This document shows, piece after piece, positions 1-6,931 of a DNA stretch of 23,300 bases; the first letter of the stretch is position 1; every line of letters begins with the position of its first letter. The position numbers were made by a program, and so were the translations under genes. The notes beneath the pieces are model-generated. The model made no database searches, was not told the origin of the DNA, and saw nothing but the letters and a program-made list of their open reading frames with translations. This DNA is from Onstottus_B arcticum. Its GTDB lineage: Bacteria; Acidobacteriota; Blastocatellia; UBA7656. The stretch is taken from positions 1-23,300 of the forward strand of contig JBBPIE010000058.1 in NCBI GenBank assembly GCA_038040485.1. Direction: 5' to 3'.

Positions 1-542
1 CCTCGCCGGCGTGGTCCTGCGCCAGCGAGTCGCGGTAGCGGATGTCGGGGTTCTCGACACCGTGCAGAAGCATGTTCATGCTGCCGATGCGCAGCATCGT
101 GTTGTCGAAGTCAAAGCCGTGAAAGGCATGCTGATGAAAGTGAGTCTTCTGCTTCGAGTCGTGAAGGATCTCCGGGTAGTGCTCGCGCAAGTATTCACCG
201 GTCGCGACGAGGAAGCCGCAGGTCCCGCATGCCGGATCACAGATTACGTCCTTCGGGTTTGGCTGTGTACATCTCGGCCGGAGCAAAGTGCTTGAAGCGC
301 GACCAGCGCAGGTCGTCATAGGTGCGTTTCTTCGGGTCTTTGCCTTCAGGAAAGACGCGCCGCGCGATAAGGTTCTTCAGCCGGGCTGACTTGTGCTCTT
401 CGAGCGTGTGCAGATCGTCCAACCGTCGCAGGAAGAGCAAGTAGGTTATTTGCTCGATGACCTCGAGCGGGTTGGCGATGCCGCCGGTCGCGAAGGCATT
501 CCAGATGGAGTCAACCTGGCTTCGGATCTCGCCGCTCAGCAT
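1..542 (-). pseudogene. hsdM: Type I restriction-modification DNA methyltransferase subunit HsdM, internally deleted and frameshifted, truncated by window edge
   Basis: HsdM is the N6-adenine methyltransferase subunit of type I restriction-modification systems. The first 91 codons (542 down to 270) give a typical HsdM N-terminus, with NPLEVIEQITYLLFLRRLD and WSRFKHFAPAEM, and that frame then stops at 237-239. From 268 down to the window edge another frame encodes the catalytic core: motif I DPACGTCGFL, then HGFDFDNTMLRIGSMNMLLH and VENPDIRYRDSLAQDHAGE. In relatives (from memory) some 80-100 residues, including a TPRHII segment, lie between FAPAEM and the CDPACGT motif; here they are adjacent and out of frame. 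Both family segments flanking the gap normally contain Glu-Met, so loss between two GAGATG copies plus one extra base would explain the junction near 265-275. An SD-like AAGGAAA precedes the ATG at 542. Not functional as read, unless the junction is an assembly error. Confidence 0.8.
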
Positions 543-714
543 ATTGTTTTCCTTGTTTGCCGAATAGCTAAGGTGCCCAATGCCGCTCGATGTTTGAACC
601 TCGTCGCTGCACGGAGTTGCAGGAAGTAAGTGTTAAGAGGTTTCACAGTTCGATAAGAAGAGAAGTGGGCTAGCCCTACACCCGAGCCGCCGCCCGTCGA
701 GAATAGTACTCAGC

Positions 715-2898
715 TCAAGCCTGGACCGGTTCGCCCGTTATTCGTTCGACGTCCATCACTCCCTTGACTGACTTGAGGGCGCCGGTGATTTTTTCGAGGT
801 GCTTCAGATCGAATATCTCTGCGGTGAGCACGAGCTGGCCGCGGCCTTCGTCGTCAAGCGAAGCTCGTATGTCGCGGATGTTGGTTCCTACGCCGGCTAT
901 GGCTTGAGTGACATCGGCAACCATTCCAGGACGGTCTTCAGTCACAAGCTTCATCGTGATTGGATAAGCCGACGCGCTGGTTGAGTCTGACTTCATCCAT
1001 TCGACTTCGATGATCCGCTCGGGATTCACAAGCAAACCCGGCAGGTTCGGACAGCGGTTCGAATGAACGGCCACGCCTTTGCCGCGTGTGATATAGCCGA
1101 TGATTTCTTCGCCTCGGATCGGGTTGCAACAGCCCGCGCGATAGACCAACAAATCGTCGACGCCTTTTACGACGATGCGGTCTTCAAGCCCAAGCGCGCG
1201 CTTGACGACCTGCTTCAACGAAGGTCGCTTTTCCTCCTCCATCTCAGCCGCACGCTCCGGCGGCAGGAGCTTTGCGATGAGGTTGCGCGGCAGAACCTTG
1301 CCGTAGCCGATCGCCGCCAGCAAATCGTCGGACCGCGCGCAGCCATACTCGGCTGCGATGCGGTCGAGATCGCCGTTGGATAAAAGCTTTTTGGGGTTCA
1401 GGCGGAAGCGGTCGGCCTCCTTCTCAAAGAGTTTCTTGCCGAGATCGATCGCCGTCACTCGCTCGCTTTCAGCAAGGTAGTGGCGGATCTTTGACCGCGC
1501 TCGCGAAGTCTGAACGAAGTTCATCCAGTCGCGCGACGGATGGGCAGACGGCGAGGTCATTATCTCGACCATGTCGCCGTTTCGAAGCTGGCTGCGGAGC
1601 GGCACGATACGCCCGTTCACTTTCGCCCCGCTGCAAGTCAGACCCACTTGAGTGTGAATAACAAACGCGAAGTCTATCGGCGTGGCGCCGCGCGGCAATT
1701 CGATCACCTTGCCCTTGGGCGTGAAGCAGTAGACCTCTGTCGGATACAGATCGAGTTTGAGCGAGTCGAGAAACTCGCGCGAGTCTTTTACCTCCTGTTG
1801 CCACTCGACCAGCCGCTTCAACCAAACGAAAGCTTCGTCTTCGTCGGTATGAGTGCCGCGGCGTCCCTCTTTGTATTTCCAGTGCGCGGCGATGCCTTCT
1901 TCGGCGATCGAGTGCATCTCTTCGGTTCGTATCTGGACCTCGAGCGGCTGCCCACCGTCTGCCACTACAGAAGTATGCAGCGACTGATAAAAGTTCTCGC
2001 GAGGTATGGCGATCCAATCCTTGAAGCGAGTTGGGATCGGTTTCCAGGCGGTGTGGATCACTCCGAGCGCGCCGTAGCAGTCCTTCACCGATTCGGTGAT
2101 TATCCTGACGGCCACCAGATCGTACACCTGATCGATGTTTATCTGCTGGCGTCTTACCTTCTGGTAGATCGAGAACAGGCGCTTGATGCGGCCTTCGATG
2201 TGAACGATATGAACTCCCGATCCTTCCATCATCGAGGTTATCTGCTGTTTTATCTCTTGAAGGAAGGCATCCAAACGCTTGCGGCGGCTTTCAACCAACT
2301 GCTGAAGCTTCAGGTATTCCTCGGGCTCGATGTGTTTGAAGGCGAGGTCTTCGAGTTCGCCGCGCACCCGGCTCATACCAAGCCGGTGTGCGATGGGGGC
2401 GTAGACGTCGAGAGTTTCCTGCGCGATGCGGCGGCGCTTTTCGCCAGGGAGGTGCTCGAGGGTGCGCATGTTGTGCAAGCGATCGGCGAGCTTGACCAGG
2501 ACGACTCTCACGTCGTCGACCATCGCAAGCAGCATCTTGCGCATGTTTAGCGCCTGGCGTTCCTCGTAGGAGGCATGGTCGAGCTTCGATATTTTGGTGA
2601 GCCCGTCTACCAGATGCGCGATCTCGGGGCCGAAGTATTCCTCAATATCTTCGATGGAGGTCTCGGTGTCTTCAACGATGTCGTGCAAGAGGCCGGTAGC
2701 GACGCAGATCGGATCGAGCTTGAGTTCGGCAAGTATGTTGGCGACTTCAAGCGGGTGAACGAGGTAAGGCTCGCCCGACTTGCGTATTTGGCCGCGGTGC
2801 TGACGAGCGGAGAACAGGTATGCGCGCCGCAGGAGGTCGTCATCTGCGCCGGGGTGGTTCTCGCGAACCTTTTCAACTATTGTCTCGAACCGAATCAT
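715..2898 (-). CDS. rel: Bifunctional (p)ppGpp synthetase/hydrolase, RelA/SpoT family (Rel)
   Basis: This cytoplasmic enzyme makes and breaks the stringent-response alarmones ppGpp and pppGpp. The 727-residue length and domain order fit long Rel/SpoT proteins. The hydrolase HD domain has H34 in ARQHRG, H48 in YLVHPLE and the HDIVEDT motif at 72-78. The synthetase domain has RFKDW at 291-295; the RxKD form of this motif is typical of bifunctional enzymes, where RelA-only enzymes have ExDD. Then come YQSLHT (304-309) and IRTEEMH...GIAAHWKYKEG. A TGS domain starts near VYCFTPKG (389), a GCCNPIRG motif lies in the later regulatory region, and an ACT domain ends the protein (TEDRPGMVADVTQAI). The residue before YQSLHT is Phe, where SpoT and RelA usually have Gly. 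The ATG at 2898 has no strong SD. The gene lies just downstream of the terminator that closes the TonB operon, so it probably has its own promoter. Confidence 0.96.
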   Translation of the reverse strand: MIRFETIVEKVRENHPGADDDLLRRAYLFSARQHRGQIRKSGEPYLVHPLEVANILAELKLDPICVATGLLHDIVEDTETSIEDIEEYFGPEIAHLVDGLTKISKLDHASYEERQALNMRKMLLAMVDDVRVVLVKLADRLHNMRTLEHLPGEKRRRIAQETLDVYAPIAHRLGMSRVRGELEDLAFKHIEPEEYLKLQQLVESRRKRLDAFLQEIKQQITSMMEGSGVHIVHIEGRIKRLFSIYQKVRRQQINIDQVYDLVAVRIITESVKDCYGALGVIHTAWKPIPTRFKDWIAIPRENFYQSLHTSVVADGGQPLEVQIRTEEMHSIAEEGIAAHWKYKEGRRGTHTDEDEAFVWLKRLVEWQQEVKDSREFLDSLKLDLYPTEVYCFTPKGKVIELPRGATPIDFAFVIHTQVGLTCSGAKVNGRIVPLRSQLRNGDMVEIMTSPSAHPSRDWMNFVQTSRARSKIRHYLAESERVTAIDLGKKLFEKEADRFRLNPKKLLSNGDLDRIAAEYGCARSDDLLAAIGYGKVLPRNLIAKLLPPERAAEMEEEKRPSLKQVVKRALGLEDRIVVKGVDDLLVYRAGCCNPIRGEEIIGYITRGKGVAVHSNRCPNLPGLLVNPERIIEVEWMKSDSTSASAYPITMKLVTEDRPGMVADVTQAIAGVGTNIRDIRASLDDEGRGQLVLTAEIFDLKHLEKITGALKSVKGVMDVERITGEPVQA

Positions 2899-2969
2899 TT
2901 CTTGTCTGTCGCCCAGAGCCGGCCGCGGGCGCGAAGTGCCGATCGGTTCACGCTTGCCCGGGCCGGTCC

Positions 2970-3005
2970 AAAAAGAAAAAGGTGATGAGCCCGAAGGCCA
3001 TCACC
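2970..3005 (-). terminator. Intrinsic terminator closing the TonB/ExbBD operon
   Basis: Reading the minus strand, GGTGATG pairs with CATCACC. The stem continues, after one bulged base, through three more pairs closed by a four-base loop (hairpin at 2981-3005). It is followed at once by TTTTTCTTTTT (2970-2980). A stem of ten pairs with a U-rich tail just after the lipoprotein stop codon at 3035 is a classic Rho-independent terminator for the leftward operon. Confidence 0.88.
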
Positions 3006-3034
3006 TCGAATCTTAGCATATGAGGGTAGCTACT

Positions 3035-3859
3035 TCATTGCGTTGCTGGCGCAGCTTCGCCCGCGCTTGCAGCGGCGGCGGCCTGTTGCTTCTGGAGTGT
3101 CAAGAATGTCTCCTGCATCTCGTCGATCTTCGCTTTCAGTTCTTTGTACCGCGACGGATCGACCTTGCTTTCTTCGATAAACACGAGCTTCTCGTAGAAC
3201 CAAGCGTTGGAGTAGTCGGCCTGTTCCTCGATGGCCTTCCGCAGGTAATAGTGAGCCTGCGTGATGACCGGCGTCATCTTCTTGAGCACCTCTTGAGGCA
3301 CCGGCTGTTTTTTCAGCGCGTAGCCCGCGTTCATGTCGTAAGACTCTTTCCAATAACCGACGCCCAGCGTGTAGTAGACATCGGCCCTGGTCTTGGGCGT
3401 CGCCGTAGACAACTGCGCGCGTTTCTCGAGCGTCTCGCGCTGGAGCTTCTTGTATTCGGCACCCTTGTCCGGATTTACGCGGGTCAGCTCATCGTACAGG
3501 TGAGACTTAAAGGCAAGCGCTTGATCGACGGCCTCCGGCTTATCCTGGTTTTTGGCTATGATGTCGTCATAGGCAGAGATGGTCCTTGCACCCAAGTCCT
3601 CGGTCAGGTTCGCCGCGAACTGGAGGTTTAGGGCTCGCGCGAAGAACAACTGGGCGTTCGTCAGCTCAGGGCTGAGTTTAAGAGCTTCCGAGAACTTGGC
3701 TTCAGCGTCCTTGTACTTGCCCTTGTTGAATTCACGCACGCCGTCGTTCAGGCTGTTCTTGGCGCGCAGCGAGTTCACTACGCCGCAGCCGGGCGCAACC
3801 AATGCCAGCGTCAGAATAACCATCATCAACGCGGGGTTATGCTTTCTGTTCAAGGCCAT
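3035..3859 (-). CDS. TPR-containing predicted lipoprotein, last gene of the TonB operon
   Basis: Predicted lipoprotein of 274 residues with unknown function. The N-terminus has a basic start (NRKH), a hydrophobic stretch at 11-22 and the lipobox-like VAPGC with Cys25, so it is probably lipidated and held in the periplasm. Residues 36-66 look like a TPR unit (GVREFNKGKYKDAEAKFSEALKL split by family rules), and further helical repeats lie around 160-215 (YYTLGVGYW, AHYYLRKAIEEQADYSNAWFY). The tail at 245-274 is a predicted coiled coil running into an Ala-rich end. AGAGGAGG lies right before the ATG at 3859; the spacing is short, but the basic n-region favours this start. It begins 13 bases after the exbD stop and is followed by the terminator at 2970-3005, so it is co-transcribed with the TonB system. 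A scaffold or partner role is an inference. Confidence 0.82.
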   Translation of the reverse strand: MALNRKHNPALMMVILTLALVAPGCGVVNSLRAKNSLNDGVREFNKGKYKDAEAKFSEALKLSPELTNAQLFFARALNLQFAANLTEDLGARTISAYDDIIAKNQDKPEAVDQALAFKSHLYDELTRVNPDKGAEYKKLQRETLEKRAQLSTATPKTRADVYYTLGVGYWKESYDMNAGYALKKQPVPQEVLKKMTPVITQAHYYLRKAIEEQADYSNAWFYEKLVFIEESKVDPSRYKELKAKIDEMQETFLTLQKQQAAAAASAGEAAPATQ

Positions 3860-3872
3860 TCCTCCTCTGCAA

Positions 3873-4367
3873 TCATTGCAGGTAGTCGATCTGGAGCCCG
3901 ATGGGCTGAGCCCCTGCTCCCTTGACCACGTCGATCACTTCGACAATATCGCCGTACTGCTTGTCCTTCGGCGCCTTGATAAAGACCGTCTTGTCGGGCC
4001 GCTGTTCGAGCAGGTCCTTGAGAGTCGTGCCAAGCTGGACCAGGGTCATAGCCGTGCTGTTGAGCTCGATGGTCTGATCCGGCCCGCTGCCTTGCAGCTT
4101 GACGTCCACCATCAGCATGTCAGATGGCGGCACAACAGTGTCGTTGTTCTCCTGCGGCTTCTGCGGGATGTTAGACTCGAACTTGGCTTCCTTCTGAGGC
4201 TGGATGACCATGAAGATGATCAGCAGCACCAGCAAAACGTCAATCAACGGGGTGACGTTGATGTTTGGCGGCGCCAGTCCAAGCTTCCTGCCCGAGCCGC
4301 CACCGCCTTCATCATGTTCTCCGTGTGCCATTTTAGGTTTTCGGGTTGCCTGCCACCAGGCGGACAA
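3873..4367 (-). CDS. exbD: ExbD/TolR family biopolymer transport protein (second exbD copy)
   Basis: ExbD proteins are inner-membrane anchored subunits that, with ExbB, turn proton flow into movement of TonB. The single membrane segment carries the family signature NINVTPLIDVLLVLLIIFMV, including the essential Asp, followed by a periplasmic domain ending in the IKAPKDKQYGDIVEVIDVVK block. Two starts are possible. A TTG at 4367 is preceded by a perfect AAGGAGG about four bases away and gives 164 residues. An ATG at 4331 (MAHGEHDEGG) gives a length closer to relatives but has no visible SD. The strong SD decides for the TTG here, with reservation. The gene follows another exbD (4460-4909) after a 92-base gap containing a stem-loop, and overlaps no neighbour. 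The two copies differ clearly in sequence, so they are probably both needed. Confidence 0.93.
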   Translation of the reverse strand: MSAWWQATRKPKMAHGEHDEGGGGSGRKLGLAPPNINVTPLIDVLLVLLIIFMVIQPQKEAKFESNIPQKPQENNDTVVPPSDMLMVDVKLQGSGPDQTIELNSTAMTLVQLGTTLKDLLEQRPDKTVFIKAPKDKQYGDIVEVIDVVKGAGAQPIGLQIDYLQ

Positions 4368-4399
4368 CCTGCCTCCTTGTTAGGTAAAAATTCAACCTC

Positions 4400-4421
4400 G
4401 CGGGCGTCCGACGACGCCCGC
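4400..4421 (-). other. Stem-loop between the two exbD genes
   Basis: A perfect 9-bp stem (GCGGGCGTC with GACGCCCGC) closes a four-base loop in the 92-base gap between the exbD genes. On the transcribed minus strand it is followed after about nine bases by only five T residues. It could lower expression of the downstream exbD and lipoprotein genes by partial termination, or protect a processed RNA end. The structure is visible; the role is inferred. Confidence 0.5.
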
Positions 4422-4459
4422 AGTTTGCGCGCAGCGACCAATGCCACACGGCGCGCCTC

Positions 4460-4909
4460 CTACTGGCTGCCGGTCGCCCCTGACTGCTTCTCTTTCTCGG
4501 CCACGAGGCCAATTCGGTCGAAGCCAGCCTCGCGAACCGAGTCGATCACCAGAACCACCTCGCCGTACTTGACCCCCTTGCTGGCCTTAACGTAGACGAC
4601 CTGATCCGGGACCGGCTTGTCCTTAAGGATGGTCTTCACTTTTTGGGGGATGTCGGCCAGGTTGATCTTGTCGCGGCCGATGTAGTACTCGCCGTTGTTC
4701 GGGATTGCGATAACGGCTGAAGTGTCTTTGATGATGTTCGGGTCGGGGTCCGGGTACTTGGACTGCGGAAGCGCGACGCTGACGCCGCTCTGCAACATAG
4801 GCGCGATCACCATAAAGATGATCAGTAGCACCAGCATCACATCTACCATTGGCGTCACGTTAATATCGGCGACGTAGCTACCTTCGCCGCCGCCCACATC
4901 CATTGACAT
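4460..4909 (-). CDS. exbD: ExbD/TolR family biopolymer transport protein (first exbD copy)
   Basis: Subunit of the ExbB-ExbD proton-driven motor that energises TonB. The 149-residue length is normal for the family. The short Gly-rich cytoplasmic N-terminus leads to the signature ADINVTPMVDVMLVLLIIF, with the conserved Asp at the start of the membrane helix. The periplasmic domain has the typical QVVYVKASKGVKYGEVVLVIDSV block and ends in EKEKQSGATGSQ. The ATG at 4909 has GAGGT seven bases upstream. It lies 27 bases after the exbB stop in the order tonB, exbB, exbD, exbD. Paired exbD genes are common in Acidobacteriota and Bacteroidota (family knowledge), perhaps because the ExbD dimer is made of two different chains. 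Confidence 0.94.
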   Translation of the reverse strand: MSMDVGGGEGSYVADINVTPMVDVMLVLLIIFMVIAPMLQSGVSVALPQSKYPDPDPNIIKDTSAVIAIPNNGEYYIGRDKINLADIPQKVKTILKDKPVPDQVVYVKASKGVKYGEVVLVIDSVREAGFDRIGLVAEKEKQSGATGSQ

Positions 4910-4936
4910 AGCATTACCTCGTTACTTGCCGGCTGG

Positions 4937-5701
4937 TTACTTAAGCTCACGGCGCTTGATGAAGTAGTCGATCAACTCAGAAGACGAGTTGTCCATCTCG
5001 ATCGTGAAGGCTTCGACCTTGTTTGTGAAGATGTTGAACGCCCACACGGCCGGGATCGCGACCAGCAAACCGAACGCGGTTTCAATCAGGGCTTCGGAGA
5101 TGCCGCCCGCGACTGCCGCGATGCCGGTTCCTTCAGCAGCCTTCATACCCTGGAACGCGCCAATGATTCCGATGACTGTTCCGAGCAGTCCGACGAACGG
5201 AGCCGTCGAGCCGATCGTGGCCAGCCCCGAAAGTCCGCGTTTGAGTTCGGCGGTCTTGAGGGCGGTGGCGCGCTGAAGGGCGCGTCGCGCTGCGTCGAGC
5301 GTCGTACCCGGAATATCCGATCCCGCCTGGTGGGCCTGAAATTCCTGGAGCCCGGCATTGACGACCATCGCGAGGTGCGATTTCTTGTGCCGGTCCGAGA
5401 TGGCGATCGCCTCGTCGATTCTGTTGTCTCGCAACGCAGCGGCGACTTTGGGAGCGAACTGTCGCGACTGGTTTCGAGCGGCGTTGAAAGTCAGCCATCG
5501 TTCAACCATCACGGCGATCGAGTACATGCTCATAATGGCCAGCACGAGAGCGATGAGCAGGGCGGGCCATTGCATCTTTTGGATCATGCCCCACAGCGAG
5601 AAGTCCTCGGTCGCGCTTTGACCGCCCTTTTCTTCGGTTTGGAGCAGAAAGAAAGCGAGCTTGTTGCCCGCCAGCCAGATGTTCGTCAGAAGAAGTAGCA
5701 T
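4937..5701 (-). CDS. exbB: MotA/TolQ/ExbB proton channel family protein
   Basis: Inner-membrane proton channel that works with ExbD to power TonB. The start is the ATG at 5701, preceded by TGGAGGG nine bases away; longer reading in the same frame lacks an SD. The product has 254 residues. After a hydrophobic N-terminus (LLLLTNIWLAGNKLAFFLL) there are three membrane segments: PALLIALVLAIMSMYSIAVMV, then GLATIGSTAPFVGLLGTVIG with its extension, then ETAFGLLVAIPAVWAFNIF. The last two with GSTAPFVGLLGTVIGI and the preceding ATALKTAELKRG are typical of ExbB/TolQ. The cytoplasmic loop between the first and second segments is long and charged, as in relatives. Order after tonB and before the two exbD genes supports ExbB over a TolQ or MotA role. 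Confidence 0.94.
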   Translation of the reverse strand: MLLLLTNIWLAGNKLAFFLLQTEEKGGQSATEDFSLWGMIQKMQWPALLIALVLAIMSMYSIAVMVERWLTFNAARNQSRQFAPKVAAALRDNRIDEAIAISDRHKKSHLAMVVNAGLQEFQAHQAGSDIPGTTLDAARRALQRATALKTAELKRGLSGLATIGSTAPFVGLLGTVIGIIGAFQGMKAAEGTGIAAVAGGISEALIETAFGLLVAIPAVWAFNIFTNKVEAFTIEMDNSSSELIDYFIKRRELK

Positions 5702-5742
5702 TGGTAGAAACCCTCCAGAGTCAGTTTTAGGATGTTTGAGAG

Positions 5743-5773
5743 CGAGCCTGGCGGCGTCAGCACGCCAGGCTCG
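5743..5773 (-). repeat. Perfect inverted repeat in the tonB-exbB gap
   Basis: CGAGCCTGGCG (5743-5753) and CGCCAGGCTCG (5763-5773) form a perfect 11-bp stem with a nine-base loop in the 93-base gap between tonB and exbB. There is no T-tract after it on the minus strand, so it is not a standard terminator. It may be an RNA stability or processing element that separates tonB levels from exbBD levels, or a dispersed palindrome. The role is inferred. Confidence 0.6.
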
Positions 5774-5794
5774 TGAAGCCAATCAGATTGAAGC

Positions 5795-6556
5795 TCACAG
5801 GTTGAAGTTGAACGTGATCGTGCCGATCACCTTGACTGGCACGCCGCTTAATTGTGTCGGGCTGAATCTCCAGCCGCGCGCTGCCGCGACTGCGGCTTCT
5901 TTCAATAGCGGGTGGCCAGACATGGCGCGAGCGGAGATTACGCCGCCCGCCTCGTCCACGGTGACTTCAACGACTACGGAGCCGCTAACACGAGCCGCTT
6001 TTGCCAGCGGCGGATAAGTCGGCTCTACGCGCTTGGTTGCCGAGCCTTGCAGCACGCCTCCGGACTTGCGAATGACTTGCGGGGGTGGCTTGTTCTCAAC
6101 AGGCGGCGGCGGCGGCGGAGGTTCTGCCGCACCCGCGCCAATTACGCCTCCGGGAACGCCGCCTGGGACGCCACCCGGTACCCCACCCGGCACTCCGCCT
6201 TCAACGCCGCCTGAAACACCGACGCTGGTGGTTTGAATGACGGGAGGTTTGATGGAGGGCGCCTTAATCTCCTTGGGCGGTTCCTTCGCCGAGACAAAGG
6301 CTTCTACTGTGGTCGTCTTGACAGCCTTGACCGCCGGGGCTGCAGCAGGCGGCGGCGGGGGCGGCGGTGGCGGCGGTGGTGGCGCCAACAGTGTCAGAGC
6401 GTTGAACTGCTCGTTGAGTTTGGCATCGTATTGAACGATGCCCCAGACTATCACCCCGGTGAGCACCGACACCCAGATCGCAGCCGTTACGCAGAAGTAT
6501 ATCCACCGGTCGGAGCCTCTTCTGACTGATGACGACTCAACTAGATTATCAAACAT
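5795..6556 (-). CDS. tonB: TonB family energy transducer
   Basis: TonB is anchored in the inner membrane, spans the periplasm and delivers energy to outer-membrane receptors. The start is the ATG at 6556, with GGAGG eight bases upstream, giving 253 residues. A charged N-terminus is followed by one membrane helix at about 18-41 (FCVTAAIWVSVLTGVIVW), then a run of twelve Pro at 59-70, a Lys/Pro linker (EPPKEIKAPSIKPP), a tandem GGVP segment at about 116-138, a second run of seven Pro, and the C-terminal TonB domain at about 175-253 (RVEPTYPPLAKAARVSG, VTVDEAGGVISA, GWRFSPTQLSGVPVKV). The domain order is standard; the Gly-Val-Pro repeat block is unusual. It is the first gene of a leftward operon with exbB, two exbD genes and a TPR lipoprotein. 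No convincing promoter was found upstream. Confidence 0.94.
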   Translation of the reverse strand: MFDNLVESSSVRRGSDRWIYFCVTAAIWVSVLTGVIVWGIVQYDAKLNEQFNALTLLAPPPPPPPPPPPPAAAPAVKAVKTTTVEAFVSAKEPPKEIKAPSIKPPVIQTTSVGVSGGVEGGVPGGVPGGVPGGVPGGVIGAGAAEPPPPPPPVENKPPPQVIRKSGGVLQGSATKRVEPTYPPLAKAARVSGSVVVEVTVDEAGGVISARAMSGHPLLKEAAVAAARGWRFSPTQLSGVPVKVIGTITFNFNL

Positions 6557-6931
6557 TAGGCTAACCTCCGGAAATCTCGAAGCGTTAGAAAGGCAACAAT
6601 TCCCGCGCTCGCCGTTGGCTGGCAGTGGCGCCTGCCAAAACAGCGCGCGCCCGGTTCGAACCACCAGATCACAATCGCTAAGTTCTCTTAGAAAGAAACG
6701 AAGTCTGCTGAGTAGACAAGAAAGCCGAAAATCAAGAGAACCATCTGCTGAAAGTCTGATTGAAAACCGGCTGAGTCTACTACTCGACTTTGCATCAAGT
6801 CAAGCAGTTTCAAGCTTCCAGCGGGTTAGACACCGGACTGGCAAAGTTGGTTCCCGCCACTCCATTTCGGATTGCGGATTTCGGATTGCGGATTGAATGG
6901 CGCGGTTTCCAAAATCCGCAATCCACAACGA
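6557..6931. other. 375-base intergenic region between secF and tonB
   Basis: No gene is supported here. The tonB-proximal part should hold the tonB operon promoter. A weak candidate on the minus strand is TTGACT (6798-6803), an 18-base spacer, then TAGACT (6774-6779), which would leave a leader of over 200 bases; I do not trust it. The secF-proximal part holds degenerate 7-bp repeats described separately. A TGGCAG/CTGCCA stem lies near 6619-6636. Confidence 0.5.
6864..6924. repeat. Degenerate heptanucleotide repeats with an inverted copy, downstream of secF
   Basis: Read on the minus strand, the motif AATCCGC/AATCCGA occurs four times in tandem with a 7-base period (about 6866-6894). On the plus strand GGATTGCGGATT (6883-6894) is followed after 18 bases by its exact reverse complement AATCCGCAATCC (6913-6924). 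The block begins eight bases after the secF stop, so a secF transcript that reads through would contain a 12-bp hairpin. No T-tract follows, so it is not a typical terminator. The same architecture with different heptamers occurs at 8432-8514 and 22251-22443. Confidence 0.75.

Noticed and set aside
300..310. Relatively unusual Phe before YQSLHT in Rel as a sign of lost synthetase activity (protein residues)
   Set aside because: All other synthetase and hydrolase motifs are intact, and I believe this variant occurs in related phyla, so it is noted only in the gene entry.
1540..2550. 336-codon open frame on the plus strand opposite rel
   Set aside because: It is antisense to the conserved synthetase and hydrolase domains and has no recognisable motif or start signal.
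3867..3881. CTGCAAT-C-ATTGCAG dyad over the exbD stop codon
   Set aside because: A one-base centre cannot form an RNA hairpin of that length, and the site overlaps coding sequence and the SD region.
3579..4595. 338-codon open frame on the plus strand across exbD and the lipoprotein gene
   Set aside because: It crosses three real genes on the other strand that have SD sites and family motifs.
6774..6803. Candidate tonB promoter TTGACT-18-TAGACT on the minus strand
   Set aside because: The -10 box is poor and the leader would exceed 200 bases, so it is mentioned only as weak.
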